Source: Heyndrickxia camelliae
GTDB lineage: Bacteria; Bacillota; Bacilli; Bacillales; Bacillaceae_C
DNA: 64,000 nt
NCBI RefSeq assembly: GCF_002844575.1
Contig: NZ_PIQO01000001.1
Coordinates: forward strand, 186,001 to 250,000
Direction: 5' to 3'
Positions 16,127 through 25,583 of the stretch are shown here, piece after piece. Made by a program: the position numbers and the translations under genes. A model generated the notes under the pieces. That model was given only the letters and a program-made list of their open reading frames with translations, did not search any database and had not been told where the DNA came from. Numbering within the stretch: the stretch's first letter is position 1; each line of letters opens with the position of its first letter.

Positions 16127-19084
16127 ATGAAGTTGAAAGAAATCTATATATATGGTTATGGGAAGTTAAATGATTTTCATTTTCCGTCTGGTACCTCCTT
16201 GCAAGTGATATATGGAGAAAATGAAGCTGGTAAATCAACGCTAATGTCCTTCATTCATAGCATATTGTTTGGGTTCCCGACAAAACAGCAATCAGAGCTC
16301 CGCTACGAACCGAAAAATAGCGGGAAATATGGCGGAAAACTAGTGTTGGATACGAAACATGGAGAAATTACGATTGAACGAATTAGAGGTAGAGCAGCAG
16401 GAGATGTAACGGTTACCTTCGCGAATGGTACGGTTGGAAGTGATGAGCTTTTAAATGAACTCCTAAATGGGATGGATAGACGCATGTACCAGTCTATATT
16501 TTCTTTCAATATCCATGGGATTCAAGATGTTGGGCGAATGAAAGGCGAGGATATTAGCAAATATTTATTGGCTGCTGGAACGTTCGGAACGGATACTTTA
16601 ATGAATGTGGAGCAGCATTTGCAAAAGGAGCAGGATGCACTTTTTAAACCGAATGGCCGCAAACCTGAACTAAATCAATTGCTGGACCAGTTAAAGCAAA
16701 AGGATGGGGAATTGAAAAAAGGGAAGAAACAGAATGAATCCTATACCCTTTTAAAACAGCAAGCTTGGCAACTGCAACAAGAGATAGAAAGGTTGCAGGG
16801 GCAAATACATAACTATCAAGAAAATATTCAATCCTTGAACCAGCTTATTCAGGATTGGCCACTTTATCAGGAAAGAATACAAATCAAACAGCGTTTGCAG
16901 GAAATAGGGGAAATCACTTTTCCAATGGATGGATTAAGCAGATTAGAGCATTTAGAAGACCAATTGCGATCCGTCACCAGTTATTTAAACACCATTCAGG
17001 AACGGAAGAAGGTGCTTGAAAATCAACTTGCAGCAGTCAACCCTAATCTAAAAATATTAGAAAATGAATCTGACATTCAGCTCATCGTAGAAGCTTGGCC
17101 GCAAGCACAAGCGTGGCAAGAACAAATGCAAAGATTAGAATTTGAAATAGAAAAAATGGATGACCAGATGAAAAGGCTGGCTAGGGATCTTCATTTTACC
17201 GATATCGATATTCATCATCTTAGCTCCATTGATTTAGGAATTGGTATGAAAGATCGTATAAAACTAGCATCGAAAGATTATCTAGCACTAGCCACTCGTG
17301 AAAAGGAATTATTAAAGCAAAAGGAGACAGAGGAAAAGAGGTTAGAAGAGATTGAATGGAAAGTGGAATCCATTGAAAATAAGCTTATTCCAGAAGACGA
17401 GTTTCGCAGGCTTTCAGAAAAACAAAAAAAATATAATCGTTTGGAACCGGAATACCAACATGTGAAGGAACAAATCCAGATGTTGAAATGGACAAACGGG
17501 AATAAGCAATCGTTCATCTATGGATTCCGTCTTATATTATCTATTCTTCTTTTATCTTGCTTAATGGTATATAGTTTCCTGTCCAAACAAAACATTCTTG
17601 TGATTTTCTCTTTAATAGGCATTATCTTTCTCTCCGTTTCTTCTTGGTTAGAGAAAGGAAAGCGAAAGAATTCTTCCAATGAGCTTTCAAAATTAATGGA
17701 AAGAGAAAAGAATATATTGGAACAATTGGGAGAGCTAGAAAAAAATGCGGAACAATCGGAAATATATAACGAACAATTAGATTTAAGACAGGAATGGAAG
17801 GAGCTGCTTCTTCAGTTTGAAATGCAGCAAAACCGTGTGGAAAGTATTCATTCCGCTTTAGAACATTGGAAATTAGAATGTAGAGAAAAAGATGAAATTC
17901 TTAGCAATATCAAAAAAGACCTGCGGTTGCCTAGTCATTTTTCATCTGAACAACTGCCGGAGGCCTATGATATTTTAAAAGAACTTTCAAAGACCCTCCT
18001 AAGTAAAGAGCAAAAAAATAGAAATTTTAGTATCGTAAAAGCTAAATATGAGGAATGGGTTAATAAGGCAGAGGAACTGGCAAAAAATGAATTAGAGTCC
18101 TCGTTACCAATTAGTGAAGCGGTTATACGGATAAAAAATGAATGGAACAGAGCAAAAGAAAGCCGAGCAAAATACAGAGAAATTTCCGTAAAGCTTGATG
18201 AATTAAAAAATGATGAACGAAAATGGTCTAATGAAAAAGCAGCATTAAGTCAAGCAATGGAAGAATTGCTGCAGGACGCTAATGTGAAAGATAAAGAGGA
18301 TTTCCGCAAGAAAGCGAAAGAATATAGGGAATTTCTGGAACTTCAATCCAATCTTGCAATGCTAGAGAAAAAAATAAATTCAAATGCATTCACCGATTTG
18401 AAAAAAGATTCTAAGGATGAACTTGAAATAGAAAGGCAAAAATTTGTGGAACTTGTTCAAGCAGACTCCAAAAGACTAAAAACCCTTCATAAGGAGTTCG
18501 CACAAGTAAATTATGAAATTGCCATATTGGAAGAAGGCGGAACCTATACGCAAAGACTCCACGAATTTTACCAGACAAAGGAGCTCTTTAATCAAAAAGC
18601 AAGACAATGGGCAAAAGTAGCGATAGCAAAGCAGATGTTAAAACTAACGATGGATCGCTTAAAAAAGGATCGTTTTCCAAAAGTGATGGAAAAGGCGGAA
18701 GAATACGTTCAATTGCTAACAAATAAAGAATACATTCATATACATTTGCAAGAAGACGGAAAATTTATGGTAGAAAGAAGAGATCGTGTCATCTTTGCTC
18801 CGGAAGAATTAAGTCAGGCAACGGCAGAGCAATTATATGTCGCTATAAGGTTTGCCCTTGTTTACATACTAAAAGAGGAATATCCTTTTCCCATCATCAT
18901 AGATGACAGCTTTGTAAACTTTGATCAAAAGCGAACCAACAAAGTGATAGAATTATTAAAGGAAATAAGCAATACGAATCAGGTGCTGTTTTTTACCTGC
19001 CATCAGCATCTCTTACAAGAATTTTCTCAGGATACAGTAATAGATTTAAAGGCTTCCCTGCATAAAGTGGAGGCGATTGGATAA
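16127..19084 (+). CDS. yhaN: SMC/Rad50-like ATPase YhaN (SbcE)
   Basis: 985 residues from ATG 16127 (AGGAGG eight bases upstream; the earlier GTG at 16118 lies in the ribosome site). Walker A GENEAGKSTLMSF near residue 35, long coiled coils (about 185-440 and 520-860), Walker B IIIDDSFVNFD near residue 925 and a nearby His (TCHQH). Unlike SbcC there is no zinc hook; instead the coiled coil is interrupted near residues 465-510 by two hydrophobic segments (LILSILLLSCLMVY and ILVIFSLIGIIFL), implying a membrane-attached apex. Works with YhaO. Confidence 0.92.
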   Translation: MKLKEIYIYGYGKLNDFHFPSGTSLQVIYGENEAGKSTLMSFIHSILFGFPTKQQSELRYEPKNSGKYGGKLVLDTKHGEITIERIRGRAAGDVTVTFANGTVGSDELLNELLNGMDRRMYQSIFSFNIHGIQDVGRMKGEDISKYLLAAGTFGTDTLMNVEQHLQKEQDALFKPNGRKPELNQLLDQLKQKDGELKKGKKQNESYTLLKQQAWQLQQEIERLQGQIHNYQENIQSLNQLIQDWPLYQERIQIKQRLQEIGEITFPMDGLSRLEHLEDQLRSVTSYLNTIQERKKVLENQLAAVNPNLKILENESDIQLIVEAWPQAQAWQEQMQRLEFEIEKMDDQMKRLARDLHFTDIDIHHLSSIDLGIGMKDRIKLASKDYLALATREKELLKQKETEEKRLEEIEWKVESIENKLIPEDEFRRLSEKQKKYNRLEPEYQHVKEQIQMLKWTNGNKQSFIYGFRLILSILLLSCLMVYSFLSKQNILVIFSLIGIIFLSVSSWLEKGKRKNSSNELSKLMEREKNILEQLGELEKNAEQSEIYNEQLDLRQEWKELLLQFEMQQNRVESIHSALEHWKLECREKDEILSNIKKDLRLPSHFSSEQLPEAYDILKELSKTLLSKEQKNRNFSIVKAKYEEWVNKAEELAKNELESSLPISEAVIRIKNEWNRAKESRAKYREISVKLDELKNDERKWSNEKAALSQAMEELLQDANVKDKEDFRKKAKEYREFLELQSNLAMLEKKINSNAFTDLKKDSKDELEIERQKFVELVQADSKRLKTLHKEFAQVNYEIAILEEGGTYTQRLHEFYQTKELFNQKARQWAKVAIAKQMLKLTMDRLKKDRFPKVMEKAEEYVQLLTNKEYIHIHLQEDGKFMVERRDRVIFAPEELSQATAEQLYVAIRFALVYILKEEYPFPIIIDDSFVNFDQKRTNKVIELLKEISNTNQVLFFTCHQHLLQEFSQDTVIDLKASLHKVEAIG

Positions 19085-19159
19085 TTTTTTAACCATACTA
19101 GCTATACAATATATGGTATACTCGTTGTAAATCAAAAGAAGAGAAGCGGGGGTATAAAG

Positions 19160-20104
19160 ATGACCAAAGGACTTATGGAATTTGAAGTCGGAGAACAAAT
19201 AGAAATGTTTTTGTTGGTGAAAACATGCACAAAGGGCATTGCAAGCAATGGGAAACCCTTTTTATCACTAGTCTTGCAGGACCGTTCTGGAGATATTGAA
19301 GCAAAACTATGGGATACATCTGAACAGGATGAGCAGACTTATAAGGCAGAAACTATTGTGAAGGTGAACGGAGATGTCCAAAATTATCGTGGTCGTCTGC
19401 AATTACGAATACGGCAAATTCGTCCTGCATATCCACAGGAAAATGTTCAAATCTCAGACTTCGTAGAAACGGCACCGCTTAGTCAAGATGAGATGATGAG
19501 TCAAATAACACAATATATTTTCGAAATGAAAAACCCGAATCTCCAAAGAATTACGAGACATTTATTAAAAAAATATAGTAATGGATTCCTGGTCTATCCT
19601 GCAGCAACGAAAAACCATCACGAATTTGTTTCAGGACTTGCATACCATGTTGTATCCATGTTAAATCTAGCAAAAGCAATTGCGAATTTATACCCTTCAT
19701 TGGATAAGGACTTATTATATTCCGGCATCATCCTTCATGATCTTGGAAAAGTAATAGAGTTATCAGGTCCAATTTCGACTACTTATACAGTAGAAGGAAA
19801 TCTATTAGGTCACATTACGATAATGGTGAATGAAATCGGGAAAGCGGCAGACGAGCTTGATATCCATGGAGAAGAGGTGATGGTGCTCCAGCATTTAGTA
19901 TTAAGTCATCATGGAAAATTGGAATGGGGAAGTGCTAAGACTCCGATGATCAAAGAAGCGGAGATTCTGCACTATATTGATAATGTTGATGCAAAGATGA
20001 ATATGTTGGACCGCGCACTAAGACATGTGAAACCTGGAGAATTTTCCGAAAGAATATTCGCCTTGGAAAATCGTTCTTTCTATAAACCTACTTTTCATAA
20101 CTAA
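19160..20104 (+). CDS. yhaM: 3'-5' exoribonuclease YhaM
   Basis: 314 residues. N-terminal OB-fold nucleic-acid-binding domain (residues 1-100), then an HD-type phosphohydrolase domain with H...HDLGK ([14 protein letters not shown] near 195) and further His at LSHHG. YhaM trims single-stranded RNA and DNA in a Mn-dependent way. Start ATG 19160 behind AGCGGGGG. It follows yhaN by 75 bases and could share its transcript or use its own promoter near the TATACT at about 19117. Confidence 0.94.
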   Translation: MTKGLMEFEVGEQIEMFLLVKTCTKGIASNGKPFLSLVLQDRSGDIEAKLWDTSEQDEQTYKAETIVKVNGDVQNYRGRLQLRIRQIRPAYPQENVQISDFVETAPLSQDEMMSQITQYIFEMKNPNLQRITRHLLKKYSNGFLVYPAATKNHHEFVSGLAYHVVSMLNLAKAIANLYPSLDKDLLYSGIILHDLGKVIELSGPISTTYTVEGNLLGHITIMVNEIGKAADELDIHGEEVMVLQHLVLSHHGKLEWGSAKTPMIKEAEILHYIDNVDAKMNMLDRALRHVKPGEFSERIFALENRSFYKPTFHN

Positions 20105-20112
20105 ATAATTTT

Positions 20113-20156
20113 CAAATAGAAACCGAGTAAACTCTTATTTACTCGGTTTCTATTTG
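20113..20156. terminator. Strong bidirectional terminator
   Basis: A 19-bp perfect stem (20113-20131 with 20138-20156) and six-base loop, between convergent yhaM and ecsC. Confidence 0.88.
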
Positions 20157-20258
20157 AATAACAGTGGTAATCAAAATAATGGAACCAGAATCCGTAAATA
20201 AATCCGAAATTACTTCGAATTGTCACAGACAACGGAATGGGAAACCGTTCAACGCCAA

Positions 20259-20990
20259 TTACTCATTTTCAATTCTTTTAGTCGAATTATCCAAAATCCT
20301 GATTCTATAGGCATTAAGAGCAGTTTCTCCTAACTGATCTAATAAATTATAGTTTGCATATGCCCCAACTACCGCTCCAATTCCTGGCACTAGCTGCAGC
20401 ATTTTTATGAAATCTATATGATCACGATACTCTTCCTGTAAAATCCGCCAATCCACATCCATTAAATGGACTTTTTCTTGTTCCCAATTTTCAATGATCG
20501 ATAGCACGTTTCTGCGGTGTTCATCACTTGAAAATGCCAATTGAAATATATTTAAGATAAATAATCTTTCTTCATATTTGGATGTATCATAACCATGAAT
20601 AGCAGCTGCTTCAAATAAAAATTTCATTTTGATAGAAAGCAGTAATGGAAAATCAGCAAGGCCGAGTAAAATACCACCGGCGCCTGTGCCTGCGCCTTCC
20701 ACAGCTGCTGCTCTTTTGTATACTCCTAGTTTTTCATTAATCAGCTTTTCTTTTTCTTCTAAAGATAAAGCGGTAGTGTCACGTTTTTTTGTTAAAAAAT
20801 CCGAACCGAAAAGTGTTGTTTGAATCATTTTTTTTATACTTTCCGTAATCAATTGGTGGGCTTTTTCCGGAATAAACTGATTCAACTTACCTTGCGCTTT
20901 TTCGGTCAAGCGTTTTACCATACTTGATCTCTTTATTAATTTCCGCTTCCAAATTTCTACTTCTGAACGTACCTTTGTTTCGTAATCCAT
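20259..20990 (-). CDS. ecsC: EcsC protein
   Basis: 243 residues. EcsC family: central small-residue-rich hydrophobic stretch (GAGTGAGGILLGLADFPLLLSIK, here described from about residue 98) and a second GIGAVVGAYANY near 205, suggesting membrane association. Third gene of ecsABC; function in B. subtilis is unclear, whereas EcsAB affects secretion, processing and competence. Starts at ATG 20990 behind AAGGGGA, 20 bases after ecsB. Confidence 0.9.
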   Translation of the reverse strand: MDYETKVRSEVEIWKRKLIKRSSMVKRLTEKAQGKLNQFIPEKAHQLITESIKKMIQTTLFGSDFLTKKRDTTALSLEEKEKLINEKLGVYKRAAAVEGAGTGAGGILLGLADFPLLLSIKMKFLFEAAAIHGYDTSKYEERLFILNIFQLAFSSDEHRRNVLSIIENWEQEKVHLMDVDWRILQEEYRDHIDFIKMLQLVPGIGAVVGAYANYNLLDQLGETALNAYRIRILDNSTKRIENE

Positions 20991-21010
20991 AAGTGATTCC
21001 CCTTTAGAAG

Positions 21011-22240
21011 CTAATATGAATGCATATCAAATTTTTTCAACCGTGATGGTATATAAACTTTAACTAATAGCAATACAAACACAACGCTGATGAGCAGGAC
21101 AAGTATTCCATTTACCCAAGAACTGCTAATCAAAGCAAGAACACCAAAAACAACTGCTTGAAGCATTAGGACAACTGAAATAACCCTTATAAAAGCGCCA
21201 TTTTTCAGTTCTTTTGAAACCGGGTAGAGGTTTAGCCATATTTTCAATTCATGGTAACGTACCATTGGGATAAGCTGAAATCCGGTTAAATATAAAAACA
21301 CGACGGCTACCCCGATCATTAAATAGCGCTGATCACTGAATAGCAAGATTAGTCCGCCGATGATGGTTAAGCGAGCGAACAATCCAAAATATTCATTTGT
21401 TCTGGCAAAGGTTCTCGCAAATAAATAACGATACGTATTTTGCTGCCCATATTTTACCCTATTAAGAATAGGGTCTAACCATTTACGGCGCTTTACTTGC
21501 CCTTTCAAATGGGGAACATCCGTAAACAAATTCGCAAAGCGATAAAATCCCGTCAATCGTTTTTCTTCCTTATCAATTAACAAATCCCACTTGATTGTTT
21601 TTTTCTTTGCCATTCGCTGGAAGTATAGATATACAGCTATATAGATCAATATAACGACCGCAAGATACCAAAAAGGTGCTTTTTCAACCAATAGAAGAAC
21701 AAATATAGTGTTTAAAATAAAGCGAATAATCCAATCAAAAAATTCTACTTGTCGCTCTCTAAATTTCAGTACATCCCAATGCATGTGAAGGTTCCAATAT
21801 TTTATAATCCACAAGATGATTAAATAGAAGAAAAAGGTTCGGAAACTGCCTCCGGTTGCGTGCACATACATTGGCATTAAAACGGCAAGCACCATTAATA
21901 AAATATATGCCTGAATAACAAAACTTAGTGTTAACGCATTACGAAAGTATGTATGCAGCTTAGTCTCAAGAGGCAATAAGAAGACTTTATCCGCGTTTTT
22001 AAGCAAAGTGTAGATTGGACTAATCGTCAAGAAAAGTCCTAAAATAAGACCCATAACCCAACCGATGGGAAAATCCTGATTAAGCGTTTTTACCCATGTA
22101 CTGTAATAATATGCCCCTCCGCTTAAGGCGAAAATCGCAACAAACAATAGATGGTCATTAAAAATGTATTTTAAATACTTGCGCATTTCGATGGTATATA
22201 GCTGCAGCCTTTCTTTCCAAAGGTTGTCAATTTTCTTCAT
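21011..22240 (-). CDS. ecsB: ABC transporter permease EcsB
   Basis: 409 residues, with about eight to ten hydrophobic helices in pairs and a basic cytoplasmic loop around residues 210-270. Membrane partner of EcsA. In B. subtilis, loss of EcsAB impairs intramembrane protease RasP function, secretion and sporulation. Its ATG overlaps the end of ecsA by 14 bases, indicating coupling. Confidence 0.92.
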   Translation of the reverse strand: MKKIDNLWKERLQLYTIEMRKYLKYIFNDHLLFVAIFALSGGAYYYSTWVKTLNQDFPIGWVMGLILGLFLTISPIYTLLKNADKVFLLPLETKLHTYFRNALTLSFVIQAYILLMVLAVLMPMYVHATGGSFRTFFFYLIILWIIKYWNLHMHWDVLKFRERQVEFFDWIIRFILNTIFVLLLVEKAPFWYLAVVILIYIAVYLYFQRMAKKKTIKWDLLIDKEEKRLTGFYRFANLFTDVPHLKGQVKRRKWLDPILNRVKYGQQNTYRYLFARTFARTNEYFGLFARLTIIGGLILLFSDQRYLMIGVAVVFLYLTGFQLIPMVRYHELKIWLNLYPVSKELKNGAFIRVISVVLMLQAVVFGVLALISSSWVNGILVLLISVVFVLLLVKVYIPSRLKKFDMHSY

Positions 22241-22973
22241 CTGAATCTTCCTTTGTTAACTGAATATAAATATCATCCAATGATGCTCCCGGCATATTAA
22301 ATTGCTCTCTTAATTCTTCAAGTGAACCTTTTGCGCGGATAATCCCATTATGCAGAATGATGAATCCATCACAATAACGTTCAGCAGTTGCTAATATATG
22401 AGTAGACATTAAGATGCCTGCACCGTTTTCTTTCATTTTCTTCATTAAATCGAGCAAGGATTGAATACCGAGTGGATCGAGCCCCAGAAATGGTTCATCA
22501 ATAATATATAAATCAGGTTCAACTAAAAAGGCGCACATAATCATCACTTTTTGCTTCATACCTTTTGAAAAATGCGCGGGGAACCAATTTAATTTTTTAT
22601 CAAGGCGAAATTCCTTTAGTAATGGTGTAATGCGTTGACTATATGTATTTTCATCAATTCCATAGGCCATGGCGGTGATTTTTAAATGTTCATCCAATGT
22701 TAATTCATCGTAAAGTATTGGAGTTTCAGGAATAAATGAGAATTCCTTTCTGTATTCGTCTGGCTGATCATGAAGGGATTTTCCATTAATTTGAATCGAC
22801 CCTTTTTTTGGTTCCATCAACCCGATGATATGTTTAATGGTTGTACTTTTCCCAGCTCCATTTAATCCGATAAGACCAATAATTTCTTTATGGTTAATGG
22901 AAAATGAGATATCCTTTAAAACTGGCTTTTTTGTGTAACCGCCAGTTAAGTTCTTTACTTCAAGCAGAGACAT
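22227..22973 (-). CDS. ecsA: ABC transporter ATP-binding protein EcsA
   Basis: 248 residues. Walker A GLNGAGKST near residue 38, signature-like HFSKGMKQKV near 138, Walker B LYIIDEPFLGLDP near 158 and switch His STHILATAE. Start at ATG 22973 (MSLLEVKNLTGGY) with AAAGGA eight bases upstream; the family starts there and the longer frame to 22994 overlaps the ribosome site. First gene of ecsABC. Confidence 0.95.
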   Translation of the reverse strand: MSLLEVKNLTGGYTKKPVLKDISFSINHKEIIGLIGLNGAGKSTTIKHIIGLMEPKKGSIQINGKSLHDQPDEYRKEFSFIPETPILYDELTLDEHLKITAMAYGIDENTYSQRITPLLKEFRLDKKLNWFPAHFSKGMKQKVMIMCAFLVEPDLYIIDEPFLGLDPLGIQSLLDLMKKMKENGAGILMSTHILATAERYCDGFIILHNGIIRAKGSLEELREQFNMPGASLDDIYIQLTKEDSDEEN

Positions 22974-23012
22974 GTGAAACGTCCTTTCCTTCATAACTTT
23001 ATTCTTATAGGT

Positions 23013-23041
23013 ATTGTAACATTAACCGTGACCATAGTTAA
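23013..23041 (-). promoter_or_regulatory. Candidate sigma-A promoter of ecsABC
   Basis: On the minus strand TTAACT (23041-23036), 17-base spacer, TACAAT (23018-23013), about 40 bases upstream of the ecsA start. Confidence 0.5.
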
Positions 23042-23114
23042 AAAAGAACTGCGCTGTTCACTAAAATGAAAAAAATTGTATATCTCTCTGAAAACTGCGC
23101 ATTATATTATCGAA

Positions 23115-23385
23115 GGGGATTTACAAAAACTTATAACGGGGTGGTTGTTAAAGACCGATATCCGTAATATAAGCTGATTAGGAAGAAGTCTTCAAATGAC
23201 GACAACGGATTTACACCAACTTATAAAATGAGGTGTTTGTCGAAGATCGCTTACTGTTTTAAAAGCATATTTATGACTTTTAAACAATAAGGGGATGATC
23301 ACGTTGAACAAAGGTCATTTACTCCACTAGCTTTGTAACACATTCATCGAAAAAATGAGGTGTTTATCAAAGGCTGATTAGACGA
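23115..23385. repeat. Degenerate intergenic repeat cluster
   Basis: In the 558-base gap between ecsA and hit, three related segments occur: about 23124-23160 (CTTATAACGGGGTGGTTGTT), 23210-23250 (CTTATAAAATGAGGTGTTTG) and 23345-23377 (GAAAAAATGAGGTGTTTATC). Each is followed by AAAG-like and GAT-like bases. No gene spans them. A piece of the repeat at 1167-1338 follows at 23413-23470. Confidence 0.6.
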
Positions 23386-23412
23386 TAACCTAAATCTTTA
23401 AATACCCGATTC

Positions 23413-23470
23413 GAAGCGCTAATTGCACTCATCGGTATGCAGATGAGCAAGGTGCCTGCTTGCATTTTTC
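23413..23470. repeat. Diverged second copy of the 1167-1338 repeat
   Basis: Bases 23413-23433 match 1285-1305 at 19 of 21 positions, and 23448-23470 aligns to 1320-1338 (CAAGG...TTGC.TTTTTC) with small insertions. Confidence 0.6.
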
Positions 23471-23474
23471 TAAC

Positions 23475-23503
23475 TTCCAACTCCCGCCGTTTCCCTGTAT
23501 AAT
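23475..23503 (+). promoter_or_regulatory. Candidate sigma-A promoter of hit
   Basis: TTCCAA (23475-23480), 17-base spacer, perfect TATAAT (23498-23503), 29 bases before the hit start. Confidence 0.6.
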
Positions 23504-23531
23504 AAAGAAAAAGTAGAAAGGTGGAGTAGCT

Positions 23532-23954
23532 GTGACGGATTGTATTTTTTGTAAAATTATTAACGGAGAACTTCCAAGTGCAAAAGTGTATGAGGACGAG
23601 CATGTTTTTGCTTTTCTTGATTTAAGTCAAGTAACAAAAGGACATACACTTATTATTCCGAAAGTACATAAAAAAAATGTATTTGAATTAACTCCTGAAA
23701 TTGCGGGACATCTGTTCGAAAGAGTGCCGAAAATTGCGAATGCACTTAATGCTGCATACGAACCAATTGGTATGAATTTATTGCAGAACAATGGTGAATT
23801 CGCTGGCCAGTCCGTTTTCCACTTCCATATACACCTAATTCCTCGATATGGCAAAGGAGATGGATTTGGCGCAGTTTGGAAATCCCATCAGGACCAGTAC
23901 AGTTCAGAGGATCTTCAAAAAATTGCAGGTGAAATCTCTAATCATATTCAATAA
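23532..23954 (+). CDS. hit: HIT-family nucleotide hydrolase/transferase
   Basis: 140 residues, the typical length. Histidine triad HFHIHLIPR (His97, 99 and 101) with the nucleotide-binding N-terminal region ANALNAAYEP. Zinc-linked CxxC near the start (Cys4, Cys7). These proteins hydrolyse adenosine phosphoramidates or similar. Start is GTG 23532 after AAAGGTGGAG. Same position next to ecsA as in B. subtilis, divergently transcribed. Confidence 0.94.
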   Translation: MTDCIFCKIINGELPSAKVYEDEHVFAFLDLSQVTKGHTLIIPKVHKKNVFELTPEIAGHLFERVPKIANALNAAYEPIGMNLLQNNGEFAGQSVFHFHIHLIPRYGKGDGFGAVWKSHQDQYSSEDLQKIAGEISNHIQ

Positions 23955-23965
23955 TAAAATCAAAA

Positions 23966-23993
23966 AATCCTGCTGAAATGCAGGATTTTTTGA
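23966..23993 (+). terminator. Terminator of hit
   Basis: Stem AAATCCTGC/GCAGGATTT followed by TTTT, 10 bases after the stop. Confidence 0.85.
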
Positions 23994-23996
23994 TTA

Positions 23997-24038
23997 CCCG
24001 AAGATAATTCAGCCAAACCCGAAGATAATTCAGCCAAA
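23997..24038. repeat. 21-bp perfect direct duplication
   Basis: Bases 23997-24017 are repeated exactly at 24018-24038 (unit begins CCCGAAGATAATTCAGCC), between hit and trpP. Confidence 0.9.
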
Positions 24039-24106
24039 CCCAATTTTTTCCGTTTATTAATGAAAAGATCTGTGTTAGAATAGTATAAACTTTCGCTGCT
24101 GGCAAT

Positions 24107-24155
24107 GAGTGCACAGCAGGAGAGGAATAGATGAGATAGTATGAGGAGAGATGAG
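24107..24155 (+). promoter_or_regulatory. Probable TRAP-binding leader of trpP
   Basis: A series of GAG/TAG triplets at 24107, about 24122, 24128, 24133, 24137, 24143, 24146-24148 and 24153, mostly 1-3 bases apart, runs up to and over the ribosome site. TRAP binds (G/U)AG repeats, and in B. subtilis it blocks trpP translation this way. A small stem (CTGCTG 24096-24101 with CAGCAG 24114-24119) precedes the array. The pattern is visible; binding is inferred. Confidence 0.75.
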
Positions 24156-24159
24156 AAAA

Positions 24160-24675
24160 ATGAATACGAAGAATCTTGTTAGCATGGCCCTGCTTATTGG
24201 GATAGGCACTGTGCTGCACACTATTATTCCTGGCATTATCTTTGATATGAAGCCGGATATGATGTTAACCATGATGTTCTTAGGGATTATGTTATTTCCT
24301 GAAAAGAAAAATGTCCTTTTATTAGGTGTATTGACAGGGATAATTTCAGGCTTGACATCAAGTTTTCCTGGAGGACTCGTCCCAAATATCATTGATAAAT
24401 TCATAACATCCTTTGTTTTCTTTGGAATTTATCTGGTATTATCCAAAAAATCCTATTCTGTTATTAAATCAATTGTCTTAACGGTTATTGGAACCATTAT
24501 TTCAGGTACAGTATTTTTAACATCCGCATTACTTCTAGTTGGCCTGCCTGGTCCTTTTGCAGTAATGTATGTAACGGTTTTAGTGGGTGCATTGCTAAAT
24601 GCGGTTGCCATGGCAATTCTGTATCCAATCGTACAGACGATTTTAAGAAGAACGCATGTCATCAAAAACGCTTAA
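24160..24675 (+). CDS. trpP: Probable tryptophan transporter TrpP
   Basis: 171 residues from ATG 24160, nine bases after the GAGGAGAG ribosome site; the ATG at 24151 is too close. Five hydrophobic helices, with family segments MKPDMMLTMMFLGIMLFP and GLVPNIIDKF and end YPIVQTILRR as in B. subtilis TrpP. Takes up tryptophan. Regulated most likely by TRAP at the translation level through the triplet array overlapping its ribosome site. Confidence 0.93.
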   Translation: MNTKNLVSMALLIGIGTVLHTIIPGIIFDMKPDMMLTMMFLGIMLFPEKKNVLLLGVLTGIISGLTSSFPGGLVPNIIDKFITSFVFFGIYLVLSKKSYSVIKSIVLTVIGTIISGTVFLTSALLLVGLPGPFAVMYVTVLVGALLNAVAMAILYPIVQTILRRTHVIKNA

Positions 24676-24686
24676 TATAGAAATGA

Positions 24687-24713
24687 ATGGCCCCAATTTA
24701 TGGGGCCATTTTA
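24687..24713. terminator. Terminator of trpP (shared with convergent gene)
   Basis: Eight-bp stem ATGGCCCC/GGGGCCAT (24687-24694 with 24702-24709) followed by TTTT. Confidence 0.85.
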
Positions 24714-24926
24714 CTTGAAAATCCACATACATATAAAACCTACTAGACCTAAAACTACTCCACCAAATCCCATCCACTTAATTCTGTTTTTTAATACCCT
24801 TTTAGGCGGGTAGAAACCAGGTTGCAAATACTTTAAAACATTAAAGACTGCTCCAGCCAATAAAATAATACTAAAGATAAAGAAGAAAAATGTGATTGCC
24901 CCCATCCCCTTCCTCGTATTTACCAT
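24711..24926 (-). CDS. Small two-helix membrane protein, hypothetical
   Basis: 71 residues (64 if the internal ATG at 24905, just after AGGAAGG, is used). Two hydrophobic helices, residues 10-30 (ITFFFFIFSIILLAGAVFNV) and 50-70, separated by a basic proline-containing loop (QPGFYPPKRVLKNRIKW). No family recognised. Convergent to trpP with which it shares a terminator. Confidence 0.65.
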   Translation of the reverse strand: MVNTRKGMGAITFFFFIFSIILLAGAVFNVLKYLQPGFYPPKRVLKNRIKWMGFGGVVLGLVGFICMWIFK

Positions 24927-25100
24927 AAGAAAGCCCTATCTTTACAATATGCTGCTCCATTACTTGTCATGAATTATATTACAAGATTGAGAGTGATATA
25001 TTTTTCTTTCTATTAAACATTTTGAATAATAAGAGAAAATTTTCGATGTTTTTTTGTATCTGTTATAATATAAAGAGTAGAACAAATAGAGGTGAATAGA

Positions 25101-25460
25101 ATGAATAAAAGGACTTTAACTTATGGATTTCTTTTTGGCAGTATTGCAGGCGCCATAACCGCTATACTTGCAGCTCCGACTTCCGGGAAAGAGCTCCGGT
25201 ATCAAATAAAGGAAGCAACTGATGAATTTGCGGAAAATTTAAAAGACATTCGATTGAATCTTACTCGTTTAAAAAATTCATTTTCTAAATTAACTGGGGA
25301 AGGCAAGGAAATAGCCATAGAAATTATTCATGATATAAAAACATCTATAAATGAATGGCAGAAGGATATTGAGCCAGCCAAGCAATCACTTTTCAATGAA
25401 TTAAAGGAAATTCAAAAAACCATTGAAGAATTAGAATTAAAGACGAATAAAAATGCCTAA
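25101..25460 (+). CDS. yhaH: YtxH-domain protein YhaH
   Basis: 119 residues from ATG 25101 (GAGGTG upstream; GTG 25092 lies in the ribosome site). N-terminal glycine/alanine-rich membrane segment (YGFLFGSIAGAITAILAAP) then a KELR motif and a long amphipathic helix, as in YtxH-like stress proteins. Same place beside hpr and trpP as in B. subtilis. Function unknown. Confidence 0.88.
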   Translation: MNKRTLTYGFLFGSIAGAITAILAAPTSGKELRYQIKEATDEFAENLKDIRLNLTRLKNSFSKLTGEGKEIAIEIIHDIKTSINEWQKDIEPAKQSLFNELKEIQKTIEELELKTNKNA

Positions 25461-25488
25461 AAAACTCCGTGTAAATGGAGTTTTTTAA
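25459..25488 (+). terminator. Terminator of yhaH
   Basis: Stem AAAAAACTCC/GGAGTTTTTT (25459-25468 with 25477-25486), beginning at the stop codon. Confidence 0.88.
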
Positions 25489-25583
25489 TTATTTTTCTCT
25501 GTTTCAAAAAATTTTGCCAATTTACATCTTTATTAATTTTTGTTTTATTGGCATAATGTTATTAAAGAGATAAAGTGGGTGAA

